Shown: positions 1 to 10,933, counted from the stretch's first letter. The stretch: 64,000 bases of DNA from an uncultured Allobosea sp. (GCF_945956895.1 NZ_CAMFJF010000010.1:60336-124335), one strand, 5' to 3'. Notes: generated by a model from the letters alone, not told the origin. Program-made: numbers and translations.

Positions 1-299
1 GCCAGCGCCGCATTGCCACCTCCGCCATCCCTTTGCGAGACGCAGTGTGCGCTTGGCCGGGACGAGCGCCAAGCCGGAAAATCCGGCTAAGGGCGCCTGT
101 TTCGATAGCAAATTCGCGAGCAGATGGGCTTGGAGCAGATTGATCTCCCTCAGAAACACCGGGTCATCCCGGCGACCGTAGGGAGACTCGGGATCCATTC
201 CGGAGCGTTTCCTACGAAGGTTCCGGCATGGATCCCGGCTCTTCGCTCCGCTCCGGCCGGGATGACCCGCGTTTCTCGCGAAAATCTGTGGCCGCGGGC
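1..299. other. Intergenic region downstream of cmk
   Basis: No protein gene is credible here. The right half is a dispersed palindromic repeat (160-269). In many Hyphomicrobiales rpsA follows cmk on the same strand, so the start of rpsA may lie just outside the left edge; that is inference from synteny only and no rpsA coding sequence is visible. Confidence 0.5.
160..269. repeat. Dispersed palindromic repeat, family A copy 1
   Basis: The arms GGGTCATCCCGG and CCGGGATGACCC face each other, with inner GGGATCCATTCCGGAGCG and GGCATGGATCCCGG segments. The same arrangement recurs at 8162, 44317, 46359, 49411 and 52487. It lies downstream of cmk. Confidence 0.85.
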
Positions 300-2449
<2,150 letters not shown>

Positions 2450-2510
2450 TTACCCCGACTAACGGACGCGCCTGCTTTTCAGATAGATGATGATTGAAGG
2501 GTCCGACGCA

Positions 2511-2906
2511 GTGGCGAAACCGGAACTCGGAACGAAGCGCGTTTGCCCGGTCACGGGTCGCAAGTTCTATGATTTGAACAAGGATCCCATCGTCTCGCCC
2601 TATACGGGCCAGGCTTATCCGCGGGCGATGTTCGAGCCGCAGGCCAAGGCCGCTGCGCCGAAGCCGGAAGCCGACGAGGAAGAGGAGACCGAGGCCGCCG
2701 ATGGCGCCGTCGAGCTCGTCTCGCTCGACGAGGCCGATGCCGAGGCGTCGGAGAAGGATGCCGTCGTCACCAGCGAGGACGATATCGAGGTCGAGGATGT
2801 CGGCAGCGATGACGAGGACGACACCTTCCTCGAGGAAGACGAAGAAGGCGACGACGACGTTTCCGACCTGATCGATGGCGACATCGAGGGCGACGAGGAC
2901 AACTGA
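2511..2906 (+). CDS. TIGR02300 family acidic protein
   Basis: Small conserved alphaproteobacterial protein of unknown function. The first 45 residues carry the family signature (KPELGTKRVCP, GRKFYDLNKDPIVSPYTG), with a CP..G motif that could bind a metal; the remaining 85 residues are a low-complexity, strongly acidic tail of Asp/Glu with almost no hydrophobic segment. The GTG at 2511 is preferred because family members begin at the AKPELGT segment; an upstream ATG at 2487 would add eight residues. It lies divergent from aroA and upstream of tRNA-Ala, a neighbourhood kept in Hyphomicrobiales. Confidence 0.88.
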   Translation: MAKPELGTKRVCPVTGRKFYDLNKDPIVSPYTGQAYPRAMFEPQAKAAAPKPEADEEEETEAADGAVELVSLDEADAEASEKDAVVTSEDDIEVEDVGSDDEDDTFLEEDEEGDDDVSDLIDGDIEGDEDN

Positions 2907-2949
2907 TCCACAGCCTCGAAAAAAGATGACGACACGGCGACATTAAGCG

Positions 2950-2978
2950 CTTGTGTCTTCCGTCCGAGCCGCCTATAG
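2950..2978 (+). promoter_or_regulatory. Putative sigma-70 promoter of tRNA-Ala
   Basis: CTTGTG (2950-2955), exactly 17 bases, then CTATAG (2973-2978), close to the alphaproteobacterial housekeeping pattern CTTGAC-N17-CTATAT. It lies about 90 bases before the tRNA, so a short leader is implied. Inferred from pattern only. Confidence 0.5.
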
Positions 2979-3070
2979 AGCGCTTCGTCGCCGGCAGGGC
3001 GGCCCGGACGGAACCGCCGAGGCGGTAAAAATCCGGTTGGTGATCGGTCCCCAAGCCGATCATCGCGAGT

Positions 3071-3146
<76 letters not shown>

Positions 3147-3363
3147 AATTTCCTCCTAAGTGGCTGGGTTCAACAGCTTTTCGGAGCGGCGCTTGAGCGC
3201 TACCCTACTTTTACCCAAACGGCTTGCCCAATTCTGATCGGACCGGATCGAGTTGGAATGACAATCTGTCGCCCCTCCAGTGATTCGCGTCGACGGCGCA
3301 GAGCCATCGCGGGTCTTGGGCGGTGCGCCCCGGCTGAGCGAGCTGGGGAGATAGGAAACCGCA

Positions 3364-3642
3364 ATGGCCAAGCGTACGAAGTCCAAGGCACTCGATGCCG
3401 AGTTCACGATGTTCGATGTCGTCTATGAGGATGGCTCCCGTACATCCAATCGGCGTGTTCCGACTGAGCTGCTCGGCGGTCTCGATGGAGACGATCCAGC
3501 TCGCGATGCCATAGCCGAGCAGGATCGAATCATCTCCGAAAAATCGGGCAAGCCGCCGCTGGCGATTGCGACCATCAGCCGTTCGACTAAGGCGGCTGTA
3601 GAGCCAGCGAAGGATGATCGAAAGAAGCGGGGCTCCAAATAA
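3364..3642 (+). CDS. Small hypothetical protein
   Basis: A 92-residue protein I do not recognise. It is hydrophilic, with no membrane segment or signal peptide, a basic N-terminus (MAKRTKSK), an acidic middle (LDGDDPARDAIAEQD) and a very basic C-terminus (DDRKKRGSK). An AG-rich stretch (GGGGAGATAGGAAA) just before the ATG offers a ribosome binding site. It stands alone between tRNA-Ala and a hairpin repeat in a segment of lower GC than the flanks. It might be a DNA- or RNA-associated protein given its charge, but that is speculation. Confidence 0.6.
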   Translation: MAKRTKSKALDAEFTMFDVVYEDGSRTSNRRVPTELLGGLDGDDPARDAIAEQDRIISEKSGKPPLAIATISRSTKAAVEPAKDDRKKRGSK

Positions 3643-3816
3643 GGGCGCCATCTATCGATCGATTGCGAAGGTTGCCGTTTCGCCGGCGTCTTCGCGCAGG
3701 CCTTTGAACGATGCGTACCGCAGCTTGCCCGGCTGGTGCGCGGATTCGTTTAATTCGGTCGCGGCGGCCAAGAGACATTTGGCGAGGCATTCGCGTTCTC
3801 GGCGGCGTGAATCGCT

Positions 3817-3925
3817 AGGGCATCGGCCCGAAAAGCGGCATGTCGCTATCGAGAAAAATCGATGCAATATCAAAGAGTTGGAGCATCGAGCTGAATACGA
3901 TATTCAGCCCGATGCTCCAGGGCCT
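3817..3925. repeat. Hairpin-forming intergenic repeat element
   Basis: Two adjoining parts: AGGGCATCGGCCCGAAAA followed by an AT-rich spacer with GAGAAAAATCGATGC, then a near-perfect stem-loop at 3879-3919 with 19-base arms (TGGAGCATCGAGCTGAATA and its complement with one mismatch) and a three-base loop. Similar GGGCATCGG.. elements are known to me as dispersed repeats in rhizobial genomes; no second copy is in this window. The space from 3643 to 3944 holds no other recognisable feature. Confidence 0.65.
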
Positions 3926-3944
3926 GGCGAGCGTGGCTTGTGCC

Positions 3945-4343
3945 CTATTCCGGGAATTTTCGGGTCGCCCGGCCTGCCGCGACGGGCTGTCCGCCGGCAT
4001 CCAGAGCCGTGACCGTCCATTGATAGTCATGGATCTGAGGCGGCGGCGGGTTCGGCCCGGTGTAGGAGCCGCTCAAGCCGCCGCACGGAATGGTTTGGGT
4101 CGCCTTTCCAGAAGCCGGCACGGTTCCGCCGCCATGATTGTAGCCGGGGGCTTGCTGATCGATCATTCGGAAGCTCAGCATCTTCGCTGTCGCCGGGATG
4201 TTGCCGATGGTGAAGGCGGGCGTGCCCGAACACCATGTGAAGGCCACGTTCATCGCGGGCAAGTTGGCGTTCGGTGCACCGCCGCCCGCATTGCAGCCTG
4301 CCAGTCCGATACAGGCCGCGGCCAGAAGAAAAGCCCTGGTCAT
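3945..4343 (-). CDS. Putative PEBP-like lipoprotein
   Basis: A 132-residue exported lipoprotein: MTRAFLLAAACIGLAGC gives a signal peptide ending in a lipobox (LAGC, Cys17). The mature part has GTPAFTIGNIPATAKMLSF, then YTGPNPPPPQIHDYQWTVTAL, which resembles the phosphatidylethanolamine-binding protein (YbhB) pattern of a GP.PP motif followed by H.Y and an ALD strand; the short length and altered ligand loop make this a tentative fold call. A strong Shine-Dalgarno GAGGAG precedes the ATG. It sits alone, convergent with nothing obvious, in the low-GC patch after the tRNA. Confidence 0.65.
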   Translation of the reverse strand: MTRAFLLAAACIGLAGCNAGGGAPNANLPAMNVAFTWCSGTPAFTIGNIPATAKMLSFRMIDQQAPGYNHGGGTVPASGKATQTIPCGGLSGSYTGPNPPPPQIHDYQWTVTALDAGGQPVAAGRATRKFPE

Positions 4344-4600
4344 TGTCGCTCCTCAAGCATGCGCGGGGACCGCGCCTGCTGACGCTACGCGGTTTTCACG
4401 CGCAATGACGAGCTGGCCTTTCGGCGGTGGAAATCTGCCGGGCCACCGTGCCGCCGATAGGCCGTGCATCCGAACGCAATGGCTGTTCGTCCCAGCGCGT
4501 TGCCCCGAGGGGGCTTGAATTTCCCTGTGCGGTAGGCACGCATGCGCTGCATGGTCGCGCGCCCCGCCAGCTGGGTGCGATCGGGAGAGTGGATGGCCTG

Positions 4601-5602
4601 ATGTCGGATTTGCAAAGCATCCTGCGCGAGCCGCGCTACGATCTCGTCAAGATGCCGACGCCGTTGCAGCGGCTCTCCGGTTTCGAGCGGAAGCTCGGGC
4701 GCTCCGGTCTCTATGCGAAGCGCGACGACCTGATGGAGATCGGGCTCGGCGGCAACAAGCTGCGTAGCCTCGAATTCTGGCTCGGAGCGGCCTTGCAGCA
4801 GCGTGCCGACATCGTTCTCGTCGCGGGCGGAGCGACGTCCAATCTCTGCCGCCTCACCGCGGCGGCGGCCTCGATGGCGGGGCTGGATTGCCTGATCATC
4901 CACAATGCCGCGGATAACCCCGCGAATCGCGAAGGCTCCTTCCTGAACCGGCTCTTCGGCGCGCAGACCCGGTTCATCGGTCCCGTCGGCGAGGATGAGC
5001 GTGGAGCGGCGACGAAGGCCGCCGCCGCGGAGCTGACGCAGCAGGGACGAGTGCCCTACATCGTCGGCGACGCCGTTCTGGGCGCCCTCGGCTATGTCCT
5101 GGCCGCCTTCGAACTGCACGAGCAGTCACAACGCGAATCGGTGCCGCTGCGCCATGTCTTTCTGGCGGGCTCGATGGGGCCGACCGAGGCCGGCTTCATC
5201 TTCGGCAATGCCATGCTCGGCCACCCCTTCCAGGTCCATCTCGTCAGCGTCGAATACGAGCAGGCCGAGCTGGAGGCGCGCCTCCAGCGGATCTACGATG
5301 GCATAGCCCAGCGGACGGGGCTTTCAGTCGGCGGACTCGATCGGGCGCCGCTGCATTATCACATGGACCATCTCGGCGGCGGCTGGGGCGTGCCCACCCC
5401 CGAAGCGGAGGCGGCGATCGTCGCCTTCGCCCGCACCGAGGGCATCCTGGTCGAGCATGTCTATACGGCGAAGACCTGCGCCGGTTTCCTCGATCTGGTC
5501 GCGAGCGGGGGCATTCCGGCCGATGAGCCGGCCTGCATCATCCATACCGGCGGCACGGCTTCGCTGTTCTCGCAGCGCGAGCAGTTCCGGACCGTGAGCT
5601 GA
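4601..5602 (+). CDS. PLP-dependent D-cysteine desulfhydrase / ACC deaminase family enzyme
   Basis: A fold-type II pyridoxal-phosphate enzyme of 333 residues. The PLP lysine is Lys53 in GLGGNKLRSLE, preceded by YAKRDDLMEIG; VAGGATSNLCRLTAAAA binds the cofactor phosphate region, and TGGTASLF lies near the C-terminus. Family members degrade D-cysteine to pyruvate, sulfide and ammonia, or open the ring of 1-aminocyclopropane-1-carboxylate; sequence alone does not separate them here. The ATG at 4601 is chosen since earlier in-frame starts would add 58 residues without family resemblance. It converges on arginase; both handle amino acid nitrogen, but they are not co-transcribed. Confidence 0.85.
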   Translation: MSDLQSILREPRYDLVKMPTPLQRLSGFERKLGRSGLYAKRDDLMEIGLGGNKLRSLEFWLGAALQQRADIVLVAGGATSNLCRLTAAAASMAGLDCLIIHNAADNPANREGSFLNRLFGAQTRFIGPVGEDERGAATKAAAAELTQQGRVPYIVGDAVLGALGYVLAAFELHEQSQRESVPLRHVFLAGSMGPTEAGFIFGNAMLGHPFQVHLVSVEYEQAELEARLQRIYDGIAQRTGLSVGGLDRAPLHYHMDHLGGGWGVPTPEAEAAIVAFARTEGILVEHVYTAKTCAGFLDLVASGGIPADEPACIIHTGGTASLFSQREQFRTVS

Positions 5603-5615
5603 GGGCACCGCTCCT

Positions 5616-5642
5616 GTTCCATCGGCTTTCGACCGACGGAAC
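5616..5642. terminator. Possible bidirectional terminator hairpin
   Basis: GTTCC-A-TCGG, a seven-base loop, then CCGA-C-GGAAC forms a stem between the convergent desulfhydrase-family gene and arginase. There is no strong T run, so it may act through RNA stability only. Confidence 0.4.
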
Positions 5643-5689
5643 GGCTCATTCCATGCAGGAATGCAGGCGGGCTGTCGCGACAGCGTGGC

Positions 5690-6670
5690 TCAGGCCGCGC
5701 CGATCGCGTTCGACGGCGTCTGCCGGTCGGTGATCTGCTGGCCGAACAGGCTGCCGGCGAGCTCCACTGCGAGGCGGGCGGTCTGGCCGCGATCGTCGAG
5801 GAAGGGGTTGAGCTCGACGATGTCCATCGAGCGCACCAGTCCGGAATCGTGCAGCAGCTCCATCACGAGATGCGCCTCGCGATAGGTCGCGCCGCCCGGA
5901 ACGGTGGTGCCGACGCCCGGGGCCAACGGCGGATCGAGGAAGTCGACGTCGAAGGAGACGTGCAGCACGCCGTTCGCCGCGCGCACCTTCTCGATGACCT
6001 GCCGGATCAGGACGCCAACGCCATGCTCGTCGATGGCGCGCATGTCGGCGATATCGATACCGCGGGCCTTCACCGCCGCCTTCTCCAGCGGGTCGATCGA
6101 GCGGATGCCGAACAGGCTGAGCTGTTCATGCGCGATCGAGGCGCGCGGTTCGCTGCCGAGCAGGTCGTCGAGCCCGGCCTCGCCGCAGAGGAAGGCCGAG
6201 GACATGCCATGCATGTTTCCGGAAGGCGAGATCGCCGGCATGTTGAAATCGGCATGAGCATCGAGCCAGAGCACGAAGAGCTTGCGGCCCTGCTCCTGCC
6301 AGTGGCGCGCGACGCCATTGACAGAGCCCATCGACAGGCTGTGGTCGCCGCCGAGGAAGATCGGCGTGTCGCCGGAGCGGGCGATCTCATAGGCGCGGGC
6401 GCTGAGCGCACGCATCCAGGCGGCGATCTCGTTGTAGAAGCGGGCATTGGCCGGCGCCGGGCCATCGACCGGGGTCAGGTCGCGCGGCAGGATGTCGCCG
6501 TGGTCGCGGACCGTGTAGCCGAGGCTTTCCAGGACGCTAACGAGGCCGGCGGTGCGCAGGCCGGCCGGACCCATCAGCGCGCCGCGGCGCGAGGCGCCGA
6601 CCTCGATGGGCGCACCGAGCAGGGCGATGCGGCCCTGGGAGGCGGGGGCGTTCGCGGAGGAGGCGGTCAT
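5690..6670 (-). CDS. rocF: Arginase
   Basis: Hydrolyses arginine to ornithine and urea with a binuclear manganese centre in the cytosol. The 326 residues contain the ureohydrolase metal motifs in order: GGDHSLSMG (about residue 106), DAHADFN (about 130) and SFDVDFLDP (about 235), and the N-terminal GAPIEVGASRRGALMGP typical of true arginases rather than agmatinases. Mixed Ala-Gly-Ser residues begin the protein without a signal peptide. The gene is followed, toward lower coordinates, by a convergent PLP enzyme, and preceded by a minus-strand aldehyde dehydrogenase 89 bases away. Confidence 0.94.
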   Translation of the reverse strand: MTASSANAPASQGRIALLGAPIEVGASRRGALMGPAGLRTAGLVSVLESLGYTVRDHGDILPRDLTPVDGPAPANARFYNEIAAWMRALSARAYEIARSGDTPIFLGGDHSLSMGSVNGVARHWQEQGRKLFVLWLDAHADFNMPAISPSGNMHGMSSAFLCGEAGLDDLLGSEPRASIAHEQLSLFGIRSIDPLEKAAVKARGIDIADMRAIDEHGVGVLIRQVIEKVRAANGVLHVSFDVDFLDPPLAPGVGTTVPGGATYREAHLVMELLHDSGLVRSMDIVELNPFLDDRGQTARLAVELAGSLFGQQITDRQTPSNAIGAA

Positions 6671-6759
6671 GCTGGCGATCCGTTCGTGGGATTTCGATGG
6701 GCGTCATGCGCCGACGCGCCGTCCATGGCGCATCGGCCCGCCCCTGTCGAGTGCCGTGC

Positions 6760-8142
6760 TCAGCGGCGCTTGAGCAGGATCATCTTCTCCTGCGTCATGT
6801 CGTGCATCGTGTAGGGGATGCCGCCTGTGCCGTAGCCGGAGACGCGCCGCCCGGCGAAGGGCATCCAGTCGGTGCGGAAGGTGGTGGGGTCGTTGACCAT
6901 CACGGCGGAGGCATCGAGCCGGTTCGCCGCCCGCATCGCGACATCGATATCCCCAGCGAAGATGCTGGCCTGGAAGGCGACGGGGAGCGAATTCGCCCGC
7001 GCGATCGCGTCGTCGAGCTTGCTGTAGCGGTAGATCGCGACGACCGGGCCGAAGACCTCCTCGCTGGATATCCGGGCTTCGGGATCGGGATCGATCAGCA
7101 CGGTCGGCTCCAGCACCGTCTCCGACAGGCGCTTGCCGCCGGTGGCGATCCGCGCGCCGCCCTTCACCGCCTCGTCGATCCAGGAGGCGACGCGGTCGGC
7201 CTCCTTGGGGACGATCAGCGGGCCGACTTCGGTGTCCTTCAGTGTCGGATCGCCGGTGCGCAGCGTCTTCACCCGCGTGACAAGGCGCTCCGTGAAGTCG
7301 TTGATGATCGCGTCATGGACGTAGATGCGCTGCGTCGACACGCAGACCTGGCCCGCATGGTAGTAGCCGCCCTTCACGATCGGCTCGATGATCCCGTCGA
7401 GATCGGCGCTCCTGTCGACGATCGCCGGCGCGACGCCGCCATGTTCGAGCGCCGAGCGGGCGCCAGGGCTAAGCTTGGAATGCAGGTACCAGCCGACCTT
7501 GGCCGAACCGATGAAGCTGAGGAAGGCGATGCGCGGATCGGTCGCGAGCTTCTCGGCCAGCGCCGTCTCGGTCGGGATGAAGGTCTGGCACCAGGCTTCC
7601 GGTAGTCCGGCCTCATGCACCAGCTTGACGAAATCGATGCAGGAGAGCGGGGTCGTTCCGGCCGGCTTGACGATGACCGGGCAGCCGACCGCGATCGCCG
7701 GCGCGACCTGATGCACGATCAGGTTGAGCGGATGGTTGAAGGCCGAGATCGCCGCGACGATGCCGATCGGCTCCTTGGTGGTGAAGGCCCAGCGATCGGC
7801 GGCGGCGGCCGAGAGACCCATCGGGATCTCGCGCCCGGCGAAATTCCGGAGCTCTTCGGCGGCATTGTAGACGCCGTCGACCGCCCGGTTCGCCTCGACG
7901 ATCGCATCCGGCAGCGGCTTGCCGCCCTCGCGCGCGATCTGCATGGCGAAATGGTCGCGCTTCGCTTCGAGGAGCCCCGCGAGCTTGCGCAGGATCGCGA
8001 TGCGCTGATGCGGCTTCAGCCAGTTGTCGCGGTCCTTGAAGACGGCCTGCGCCGTCTGGAGCTTGCGTTCGAGCGCGGCCTCGTCGTCGGTCTCGATCTC
8101 GGTGATCGGGGCGCGGTCATAGGCCTGAACAACCTGGAGCAT
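6760..8142 (-). CDS. Aldehyde dehydrogenase family protein
   Basis: NAD(P)-dependent oxidation of an aldehyde to an acid. The 460 residues show the NAD-binding PIGIVAAISAFNHPLN, the GSAKVG turn, Glu in ALEHGGVAP and the catalytic Cys in GQVCVSTQRIY, then EEVFGPVVA. The overall type is nearest the short glyceraldehyde-3-phosphate/phosphonoacetaldehyde dehydrogenase group (GAPN/PhnY), so the substrate is probably a small charged aldehyde; this is inference. The ATG at 8142 has a clear Shine-Dalgarno (GGGAGA). It follows a TPP enzyme in the same direction, with a palindromic repeat filling the gap, suggesting that the pair work together. Confidence 0.85.
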   Translation of the reverse strand: MLQVVQAYDRAPITEIETDDEAALERKLQTAQAVFKDRDNWLKPHQRIAILRKLAGLLEAKRDHFAMQIAREGGKPLPDAIVEANRAVDGVYNAAEELRNFAGREIPMGLSAAAADRWAFTTKEPIGIVAAISAFNHPLNLIVHQVAPAIAVGCPVIVKPAGTTPLSCIDFVKLVHEAGLPEAWCQTFIPTETALAEKLATDPRIAFLSFIGSAKVGWYLHSKLSPGARSALEHGGVAPAIVDRSADLDGIIEPIVKGGYYHAGQVCVSTQRIYVHDAIINDFTERLVTRVKTLRTGDPTLKDTEVGPLIVPKEADRVASWIDEAVKGGARIATGGKRLSETVLEPTVLIDPDPEARISSEEVFGPVVAIYRYSKLDDAIARANSLPVAFQASIFAGDIDVAMRAANRLDASAVMVNDPTTFRTDWMPFAGRRVSGYGTGGIPYTMHDMTQEKMILLKRR

Positions 8143-8161
8143 GATTTTTCTCCCAGAAAGG

Positions 8162-8276
8162 CGCGTGTCATCCCGGATGCAGCGAAGCGGAGATCCGGGA
8201 TCCATGCCGGAACGCATATCGGAAACGCTCCGGCATGGATCCCGGGTCTCCTTGCGGTCGCCCGGGATGACCCGCG
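8162..8276. repeat. Dispersed palindromic repeat, family A copy 2
   Basis: Arms GTCATCCCGGATGCAGCGAA and GGTCGCCCGGGATGAC with internal GGGATCCATGCCGG and CCGGCATGGATCCCGG. It occupies the space between two co-directional minus-strand genes, the acetolactate-synthase-like enzyme and the aldehyde dehydrogenase. Confidence 0.88.
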
Positions 8277-8295
8277 GTGAGCGATGAATCGTGGC

Positions 8296-9951
8296 TTAAG
8301 CCAGATCGACGTCCGGCACCTTGTTCCTGAGTTCCTCGACGAGGACGCGGGTGTTCTCGGAATAGTCGATCGGGCAATCGACGAGATGGACGCCGCCGCC
8401 CTTGAACGCCGCTTCCAGCGTCGGCACCAGCGCCTCGGCCGAGGTCACGCGCGAGCCCTTGGCGCCATAGGCCTTGGCATAGGCGACGAAATCGGGATTG
8501 CCGAAGGTCATGCCGTAATCCGGGAACTGGTCGACGGCCTGCTTCCAGCGGATCATGCCATAGGCGCCGTCATTGAGGACGAGCACGACGAGGTTGAGCC
8601 CGAGCCGGACCGCTGTCTCCATCTCCTGCGAGTTCATCATGAAGCCGCCATCGCCGCAGAGGGCCATGACGCGCCGCTTCGGGTGCAGCATCGCCGCCAT
8701 CATCGCCGAGGGGAGGCCGGCGCCCATCGTCGCCAGCGCATTGTCGAGCAAGAGCGTGTTGGCGACATGGGTGCGGTAGTTCCGCGCGAACCAGATCTTG
8801 TACATGCCGTTGTCGAGGCAGACGATGCCGTCCTCCGGCATCGCCGCGCGCACGTCATGGACGAGCCGCTGCGGCGTCACCGGGAAACGATCCTCCTCGG
8901 CGCGGGCATTGATCTTGGCCAGGATCTTCTGGCGCCGCTCCAGCATCTGCGTCTGCGCCGGCAGCTTGCCTTCCAGCCGGTCGGCGAGCCCCGTCATCGT
9001 GACGCCGATATCGCCGATCACCTCCGCATCGGGATGGTAGACCTGCTCGACATTGGCCGATTGGAAGCCGAGATGGATCACCTTCGGCCCGCCGGCATTG
9101 CGCATCAGGAAGGGCGGCTTCTCGATCGTGTCGTGGCCGACCGCGATGATCAGGTCGGCAGCGGCGACGGCCTCATGGACATAGTCGCCCTCGGAGAGCG
9201 CGGCGGTGCCGAGATAGAGGTTCGAGCCGCCGGTGACTGCGCCCTTGCCCATCTGCGTGTTGAAGAAGGGCAGGCCGATGCGGCGCACCGCAGCCGAGAG
9301 CGGCTCGACCAGGCGCGGCCTGTTGCCGGCGGCGCCGATCATCACCAGCGGGCGCTTGGCGGCGAGGATCATCGCGGCCGCGCGGTCGAGCGAGACGGCT
9401 GGCGCGACCGGGCGGTCGAGCGGATGGACCGGGATCAGCGGGATATCCTCGATCTCCTTGGCCGCGATATCCTCGGGCAGTTCGAGATGGACAGGGCCCG
9501 GCCGCTCCTCCATCGCGACGCGGAAGGCATCGCGCACCACGGAGGGGATGCTGCCGGGGCTGACGATCTGGCGGGTCATCTTGGTCAGCGGGCGCATCGA
9601 GGCGACGACGTCGACGATCTGGAAGCGCGCCTGTTTGGCGGTCATGATCGCCTTCTGCCCGGTCAGCAGGATCATCGGCATCGCGCCGAGATGGGCATAG
9701 GCCGCGCCGGTCGAGAAATTCAGCGCGCCGGGGCCGAGCGTCGCGATGCAGACGCCGGGCTTGCCCGTCAGACGGCCATGCGTCGCGGCCATGAAGGCTG
9801 CGGCCTGCTCATGCCGCGTCAGCACCAGCTCGATCTTCGACGTGCGCAGGGACTCGACGACGTCGAGATTTTCCTCGCCGGGAACGCCGAAGACGCGGTC
9901 GACACCCTCGTTCTCAAGCGCTTCGACCAGAAGATCGGAACCCTTCTTCAT
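8296..9951 (-). CDS. Acetolactate synthase-like TPP-dependent enzyme
   Basis: A 551-residue thiamine-diphosphate enzyme that by family joins two 2-oxoacids with loss of CO2, as in acetolactate formation from pyruvate. The catalytic Glu48 is in LTRHEQAAAFMA, the TPP/Mg motif CGDGGFMMN...N begins near residue 431, and LTGKPGVCIATLGPGALN is typical. It looks more like catabolic AlsS or related decarboxylases than the biosynthetic IlvB, and no regulatory small subunit is adjacent. The partner downstream is an aldehyde dehydrogenase, so it may instead be a decarboxylase whose aldehyde product is oxidised next; that alternative is inferred. Confidence 0.82.
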   Translation of the reverse strand: MKKGSDLLVEALENEGVDRVFGVPGEENLDVVESLRTSKIELVLTRHEQAAAFMAATHGRLTGKPGVCIATLGPGALNFSTGAAYAHLGAMPMILLTGQKAIMTAKQARFQIVDVVASMRPLTKMTRQIVSPGSIPSVVRDAFRVAMEERPGPVHLELPEDIAAKEIEDIPLIPVHPLDRPVAPAVSLDRAAAMILAAKRPLVMIGAAGNRPRLVEPLSAAVRRIGLPFFNTQMGKGAVTGGSNLYLGTAALSEGDYVHEAVAAADLIIAVGHDTIEKPPFLMRNAGGPKVIHLGFQSANVEQVYHPDAEVIGDIGVTMTGLADRLEGKLPAQTQMLERRQKILAKINARAEEDRFPVTPQRLVHDVRAAMPEDGIVCLDNGMYKIWFARNYRTHVANTLLLDNALATMGAGLPSAMMAAMLHPKRRVMALCGDGGFMMNSQEMETAVRLGLNLVVLVLNDGAYGMIRWKQAVDQFPDYGMTFGNPDFVAYAKAYGAKGSRVTSAEALVPTLEAAFKGGGVHLVDCPIDYSENTRVLVEELRNKVPDVDLA

Positions 9952-10094
9952 CGCCTGTGCCTTTCCCGGAGATAGCCTCGCCGGGAAGCAAGGCTAGGCC
10001 TTCGACGTAGGAAGACAACCGGTGGCGTGTCAGGGCGCGCGGCACATGGCCGTCCTGCCCGACCGCGGCTTGAAGCGAGCGCTCCGATGCTGGC

Positions 10095-10883
10095 TCAGGC
10101 CGCCTGTTTCAGCGCGATCTCGAAAGGTGTGAAGGTGACAGCGCCGCCTCGCACCGCGACCAGCGTGTTGCAGGGCAGGGCTTGCCAGCATTCGCGGGCG
10201 GCGTCGACCGGCTCGGAGGCGACGACGACGCTGTCCGGCCGCTCGCAGACATAGAGGCTCGGCGGCTTCGTATCCGAGGACCAGCGGACCGCGTGGATGC
10301 CGTCGCCATCGGCGAGCGCCGCGGCGCAGCGCAGCGGCTCGCGGATGCCGGCCTGCTGCATCAGGGAAAACGCGTCGGAGAGCGCAGCCGCCAGAGCGTC
10401 GTCCGGTGCCATGCCATCGGCCAGATGAGCGAGAGTCAGCAGGAAGAGAGCCTCCGAATCGGTTGTGCCGGCGCGGGCGCCGTAAAGCGAGTCGGGGATC
10501 AGCGCTTCCAGCCGCCGGCGGATCGTGCCGTAGCCGCCGATCTGGCCGTTATGCATGAAGAGATAGCGGCCATGGACGAAGGGATGGCAGTTCGCCCGCG
10601 TCGTCGCGGTGCCGGTTGCGGCCCGGACATGGGCGAAGAACAGGTGCGAGCGCACCTGCCGCGCGATCGAGAGCAGGTTCTCGTCCGACCAGGCGGGGCG
10701 CACCTCGCGATACTGGCCGGGCTCCGGTCGCTCGCCATACCAGCCGACGCCGAAGCCGTCGCCATTGGTGCCGGTCTTGGCTTCCTCGGCATGAAGCGAC
10801 TGGTGGATCAGCGAATGGCAGGGCGAGGCGACGAAATCCTCGAGGAAGACGGGAACGCCGGAATAGGCGAGGAAGCGGCACAT
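10095..10883 (-). CDS. Class II glutamine amidotransferase (YafJ/EgtC type)
   Basis: An N-terminal-nucleophile amidohydrolase of 262 residues: Cys2 immediately follows the initiator (MCRFLAYSG), then NGDGFGVGWYG, FAHVRAATG, CHPFVHGRYLFMHNG and TTDSEALF, all parts of the GATase class II fold. Members hydrolyse glutamine or gamma-glutamyl compounds; EgtC does so in ergothioneine synthesis, but no other egt gene is nearby, so a specific role cannot be assigned. A short perfect palindrome lies 32-50 bases upstream. The opposite strand carries the TRAP genes starting 264 bases away. Confidence 0.85.
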   Translation of the reverse strand: MCRFLAYSGVPVFLEDFVASPCHSLIHQSLHAEEAKTGTNGDGFGVGWYGERPEPGQYREVRPAWSDENLLSIARQVRSHLFFAHVRAATGTATTRANCHPFVHGRYLFMHNGQIGGYGTIRRRLEALIPDSLYGARAGTTDSEALFLLTLAHLADGMAPDDALAAALSDAFSLMQQAGIREPLRCAAALADGDGIHAVRWSSDTKPPSLYVCERPDSVVVASEPVDAARECWQALPCNTLVAVRGGAVTFTPFEIALKQAA

Positions 10884-10914
10884 CGGCGCCTCGAATCGAG
10901 CGTGGAAAGCGGGT

Positions 10915-10933
10915 CGGAGAATAATGTTCTCCG
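10915..10933. promoter_or_regulatory. Perfect inverted repeat upstream of the amidotransferase gene
   Basis: CGGAGAA-TAATG-TTCTCCG, seven-base arms around five bases, between the divergent amidotransferase and TRAP genes. Position and size fit an operator for a dimeric repressor; the cognate regulator is unknown. Confidence 0.4.
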
